This document shows positions 6,892 through 11,030 of a stretch of DNA of 11,030 bases, piece after piece. Source of the stretch: Pigoraptor vietnamica (taxonomy: Eukaryota > Opisthokonta > Filasterea); assembly GCA_943704525.1 (NCBI GenBank), contig CALSCQ010003034.1:1-11030 (forward strand), read 5' to 3'. Numbering within the stretch: position 1 is the stretch's first letter; each line of letters starts with the position of its first letter. Made by a program: the position numbers and the translations under genes. A model generated the notes under the pieces. The model was not told where the DNA came from and made no database searches. It saw only the letters and a list, made by a program, of their open reading frames with translations.

Positions 6892-8803
6892 TTAGCGCGA
6901 GTGCGACTTTTCGTTTCCGTCGAGCTTTTCGAGGAGGGGGAGCGCCTTCCACACGCACGCGGGGTAATCGGCGCACTGCGAAATCGGATTGCCAGCGAGG
7001 TGGAGGCTCAGAAATTGGACACCGACGAGGGGTTTGATCGCGCTTACGTCGGCTATTCGTGCGATGGGGTCAAGGGATAACAAGAACTGTGGCCGTCCAT
7101 GCAACTATCGCGCACACATACTCACGCGCATGCACGCACGCACACACACCACACACACACACACACACACGCATGCAGGAGTGCAGCACAGACAAATCTA
7201 GCCGGCACACAGCGGATATTGTTGTCGCGCAGGTTGAGCGTGCGGAGGTTCGTCAACCCCGCGACTTCACGCGGGAGCAAAGAGATGAGATTTCCCTGCG
7301 CCTCCACCTTGCGCAAAAGCACACCCGCGCCAATTCCCTCGAGCGTACGGAGGGAATTGGAGGACACGTCGAGCGAGTGCGCGGCCACAAGGCCATCCAT
7401 CTCGCCAAGGGACGACAGGCCCTTGCCGCAAGCGACGACATCGCGGTGCGCGGGCATCTGCGGCGGTGTAGCGTGTTAGGTGTGTGTGTGTGTGTGTGTT
7501 TGTGTGTATGAAGGGAGAAGGGCAGAGTGAGTGGCGCGCGGATCGATAACTCGAGTCTGATATATCCCACGAAAAGGCCGTGTCGAGAGTGGCGAGTAAG
7601 CAGCAGACAGGGGACGTAAGCATGCCCATTGATGATGTACATGTTTCGCCTCTCACCTGCCCGTGATCGCCTGTTGGCTCAAGCGCACTCCTGAGAATGC
7701 CTCGCACGGCATGGCGGCTCTCTACGACAACGCACAACGACAATAAGAGAGTAAATAGGGTGCGCTGTATGTGTCTCTGCTCTCACACATAGCCAGCGCA
7801 CGGAAAGCACGGCGAGAAGACCCACTCATGTCCATGTAGAATCCCAGCCTCGCCGGGTCCGTGCTAATAAGTCGCTCGAGTGTTTGTGAGATGTCGTTGT
7901 GGTGCGCCTTTGCGTCGATGGCTTGCCGAAGGAACATCGACGTAAGTAGTGTCCCTGCGCGCAGACACCACGCAAATGTGGAGAAGAGGGAGACCAACGT
8001 CAATGCTAGATGTGTGTGACAACAATGTGTGCGTATTTGTGTGTGTGTGTGTTGTTGGTGTGTGTGCGTGTGTGAGTGTGTGTATGTGTGTTGTTGGTGT
8101 GTGTGTGTGTTTGTGAGTGTGTATGTGTGTGTGTGTGTGTGTGCATGTACGTTTGTGTCTGTATGTGTACGGGTGTGCGTGCAATGTGTGTGCATGTTGA
8201 AATGCAGCAGTACGCACACTTGCTGTCCGGTTCTAACTCGAGCAGCTGCGTGCACGATTCAAGGCCCTTCGCAAGCAGCTGCCGCGTCACGTCCGGCATT
8301 GGCGCTGCGCGGTCCGACAGCCACAGCGACGCCTCCTTCTGACCTGCTTGCAACAAACCGCAGCAGAGACTAAGAATATGGAGACAATGAATCTGCCCTC
8401 TGTGCCACCAACACGGCGGAAACGAGGGACACGTAGAAGACGAAACATCGAATATGCGCGCACAAAACTTAGACGTCGCAAAAACAATTGTCAAGAATGC
8501 GTCGTGGGCTTTGAATTCCGGTGGCGGCTGTACTAGACGGTACGTATTCGAGCAGATTCAACCCACGCACCTGCCGTGAGAGAGATCGTTTCCTCCAATG
8601 TGCGAGCAGCGCCGCCGGGAGACGCACTCTCGCACTCGACGAGCGAGGCGTCCACAGACACGGTGACGGAACAGGGCTTGTCGGGCGTAATTGAATTGGC
8701 GTGCACGTCGCACACCTGTAACGAACGGAACACACCATTAAAGCGATTACGCGCGCGCTGTGTGTGTGTGTGTGTGTTGTGTGTGTTGTGTGTGTGTTGT
8801 GTG

Positions 8804-8836
<33 letters not shown>

Positions 8837-8862
8837 GTGCGTGTGTGTGTGTTTGTGTGTTG

Positions 8863-8894
<32 letters not shown>

Positions 8895-10756
8895 CGGTTG
8901 GGGGGGGGGGGGGGGGGAATATCTGCTGCGGGTCCCAATTAGAAGCGATCTTCTCACCCAGTGTTTGGTGAAGCCGTCGTTGTCCGGCGCAAGCGGCACC
9001 CACTGCGCCGATTCCGCGGCCGACACACCGTCCACGCGCACACTAATGGCACGTGCGGCATCCAACTGCAACAAATGGAAGCCCAGCTATTACTACAATA
9101 ACGCACGCATACCAAACCACGAATATGCACATGTACCGACAGACTCTGTGCGAAAGACAGAAAGAGAGACAATGGAAGGATGGGAACGCCCTTAGGGCAT
9201 GGAGAGCGCACCTTTGCAAGATCAGAGAGAGAGAGGACGATGTGAATGCAGTGGGATCGCCTCGAGACGTACAGTTGTGTGATGCGAAGTCCCGCGTGCG
9301 CTGTAGGGGATGACAAACACACACGAGATCAATGTGAGAGCACTTTGGTAGCACACACATTACAACCAACCACTGACACTCATGCGCGCACACGACAGAA
9401 TTATGCGCGCGCGCGCAGATGCCTTGCATTCCCTCACGGACGCGAACATACCGTTGCCAATAAGCCACCGCTGGTAGAACCATGCGCTCTGGTCGTTTGG
9501 CTCCGTGAAACATGCGTTTTGGACGAGATTGAAATCTGCGAATGTGTGCGCGCCAGTGAGGCACACAGTGCAGGTCACGTGCGCAATAGCACGAATTGGG
9601 AAAGCACGCACACTCCAGCAAGAGCGAAATAAAACACGCAGGAACGTTCACGCTCGCATTCTCAATACACATACGCACGCACATGCACACACACACAGGC
9701 ACACACACAGAGACACACACACACGCGCGCGCGCGCACACACACACGCGCACACACACACGCACACACACAAAAAAAGAGTCTTCATCCACACAACAGCA
9801 GAAACGGAACCGCACTCGCACGCACCTTCCAAGAGCGCGTCGTTCGAAGGGAGGCCGTTCTGACCCGGATGCACGACGGGCAAGAGGCTGCTTCGGTAGT
9901 GCCAAGCGGAGTAGTTTGAAAAGTTCTCGTTAATCTTTTCCATAGTGAACGCAAGCTCGTCCTCCGGCGACACACCGGACCGCCGCGCTACGAAACGCCG
10001 GTAGTCCCAGCAGTGGACTGCACGGTGTGTGTGCACAAACGCGCGTGCGTGCGGACGAATGAGTTGTGTCCGTGTGTCATTAGAACCGGTCCGCGACAAG
10101 GCAACGCGCACACACAATGCTCGGTCCATTGTATCACGTCATCCGACTCGCGATAATGTCCACCCATCACGCGCACCATCTACACTAGCACGCGCACAGA
10201 GTGTCCGCACTAGCTTCACACCCTCGGCACCCTAGCGCTTCATGCCACGCACTCACAGTTTCGCGCGTCCGCCTTGAGCAGCTTGTCGCACAGAGCGAGT
10301 TCACTTTTCAGATCGTGCGAAGGGCGCGCTTCGATGAGCCACCGCCGGTGATTCCACAGCCAGTACGTCTTCGGGTGCGCGGCGATGGCCGTTTCGAGGA
10401 GAGAAAACTCGCGCAGGAGCAAGGAATCGAACCCGGCATCGTCCCTTTCGTGGCGAAAACGATGTGTGAGTGGAAAGGGACCAGGGAGTAAAGGTAGAGA
10501 CACCTTAAGAGCCTTGTGGCGTCTGACAACAATCAGTTGCGTGCTTAAGGTACAAACGGTCGCAGACGCAGTGGCCGAGTGTGTCTTGCCACATATCGCC
10601 ACGCACTCTGCCGCCGCGCACGCGCACTCACAGTGTCTTTTTCAGTTCCGAGAAGAGCTCTCTCCTGTAATTCCAGGCGGTGTAGTGGTCGGGGTTCACG
10701 GAGACGAGCTTCTCGGTCACCTTGAGGGCGTCCTCGTTGTACACTTGTCCCGCTCG
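6892..10756 (-). CDS. RABGGTA: Rab geranylgeranyltransferase alpha subunit with Ig-like insert and LRRs, 12 exons visible (5' end outside window)
   Basis: Exons in transcript order: 10756-10632, 10444-10257, 10017-9826, 9535-9452, 9300-9212, 9065-8958, 8715-8571, 8343-8218, 8005-7826, 7721-7657, 7457-7211, 7052-6892. They join in phase to 569 residues plus TAA; human RABGGTA is 567, so only about 40 N-terminal residues are missing. With a beta subunit and Rab escort protein, the enzyme adds geranylgeranyl groups to Rab C-terminal cysteines in the cytosol. Five prenyltransferase alpha repeats are visible: [40 protein letters not shown] and [10 protein letters not shown]. Then come the Ig-like insert ([11 protein letters not shown] to [12 protein letters not shown]), a linker ([14 protein letters not shown]), and leucine-rich repeats ([39 protein letters not shown]) capped by LLEKLDG. 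The subunit is non-catalytic. The 10445 acceptor (CGAAAG) and the junction 7211/7052 are the least certain; joining 7451-class donors to an acceptor at 7080 is an alternative for the latter. Confidence 0.93.
7131..7173. repeat. (CA)n microsatellite, last intron of RabGGTase alpha
   Basis: A CA tract with one CACC interruption, ending GCATGC, inside the intron 7210-7053. It is GT on the transcript strand. Confidence 0.95.
7480..7508. repeat. (TG)n microsatellite, RabGGTase alpha intron 7656-7458
   Basis: A ~14-unit TG tract with one TTTG step. It is CA on the transcript strand and lies ~20 bp upstream of the splice acceptor at 7458. Confidence 0.95.
8027..8196. repeat. (TG)n microsatellite with TTGTTGGTG units, RabGGTase alpha intron 8217-8006
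   Basis: A long interrupted TG tract in which TGTTGTTGGTGTG occurs twice (around 8050 and 8090), suggesting a secondary duplication of ~43 bp. It covers most of the 212-nt intron and is CA-rich on the transcript strand. Confidence 0.9.
8759..8894. repeat. (TG)n microsatellite with TTG phase shifts, RabGGTase alpha intron 8957-8716
   Basis: A TG tract repeatedly interrupted by TTG (TGTGTTGTGTG) steps. It is CA with CAA steps on the transcript strand. Confidence 0.93.
8900..8917. repeat. Poly(G) run of 18
   Basis: Eighteen consecutive G on the plus strand directly beside the TG tract, hence C18 on the RabGGTase transcript strand, 40 nt after the splice donor at 8957. Runs of this length are prone to slippage and sequencing error. 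Confidence 0.95.
9666..9771. repeat. (CA)n microsatellite with CG core, RabGGTase alpha intron 9825-9536
   Basis: A CA tract interrupted by CAGG, CAGAGA and a GCGCGCGCGC block (9725-9736), ending in A7. It is GT on the transcript strand of the 290-nt intron. Confidence 0.95.
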
Positions 10757-10788
10757 CTGCACGTGCGAGGCCAGCGTTTAATTCAATT

Positions 10789-11030
<242 letters not shown>

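Noticed and set aside
10413-10434. tRNA B-box-like sequence GAATCGAACCC, similar to the tRNA-like stretch at 3963-3984 (19 of 22 bases)
   Set aside because: It lies inside a RabGGTase exon in the right frame (encoding GFDSLLLRE), has no A box at the proper distance, and a 19/22 match between two points in 11 kb can arise by chance.

Overview
The window is nuclear DNA from a GC-rich, intron-rich eukaryote, most likely a protist. The genes have canonical GT-AG introns, a TATA box and AATAAA signal, and long CA/GT microsatellites. I cannot name the species or the phylum from the sequence.

Layout. (1) Positions 1-1202 (+) hold the 3' part of a PIF1-family helicase gene. (2) Positions 1203-2194 are non-coding and carry two families of dispersed short repeats, hairpins, an 18-bp tandem duplication and a TATA box. 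(3) Positions 2195-3651 (+) encode a four-exon, 402-residue protein with two OB folds, like the large subunit of replication protein A (RPA70). (4) Positions 3652-4166 hold an AATAAA signal, a near-perfect 12-bp-arm palindrome (3900-3924), a degenerate tRNA-like sequence on the minus strand (3962-4034) and a CACGTG palindrome. (5) Positions 4167-6566 (+) encode a seven-exon class II histone deacetylase of 363 residues with all catalytic residues present. (6) Positions 6892-10756 (-) encode the alpha subunit of Rab geranylgeranyltransferase, in 12 exons and with its 5' end beyond the window. It has five prenyltransferase alpha repeats, the Ig-like insert and C-terminal leucine-rich repeats. The deacetylase and Rab prenyltransferase genes converge tail to tail.

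Interpretation. The helicase plus RPA pair, the short repeats between them and the terminal-type hairpin after the second gene look like the 3' half of a Helitron-like rolling-circle transposon. The Rep domain that would prove this lies, if present, upstream of the window. From about position 4000 onward the sequence changes character. The two host genes have introns of 104-353 nt, most of them with long (GT)n or (CA)n tracts. The RPA-like gene has introns of only 74-97 nt without such tracts. All exon joins given here were made by hand from splice sites, reading phase and family conservation; they close in phase with no frameshift. Only the last intron of the Rab prenyltransferase gene remains ambiguous.
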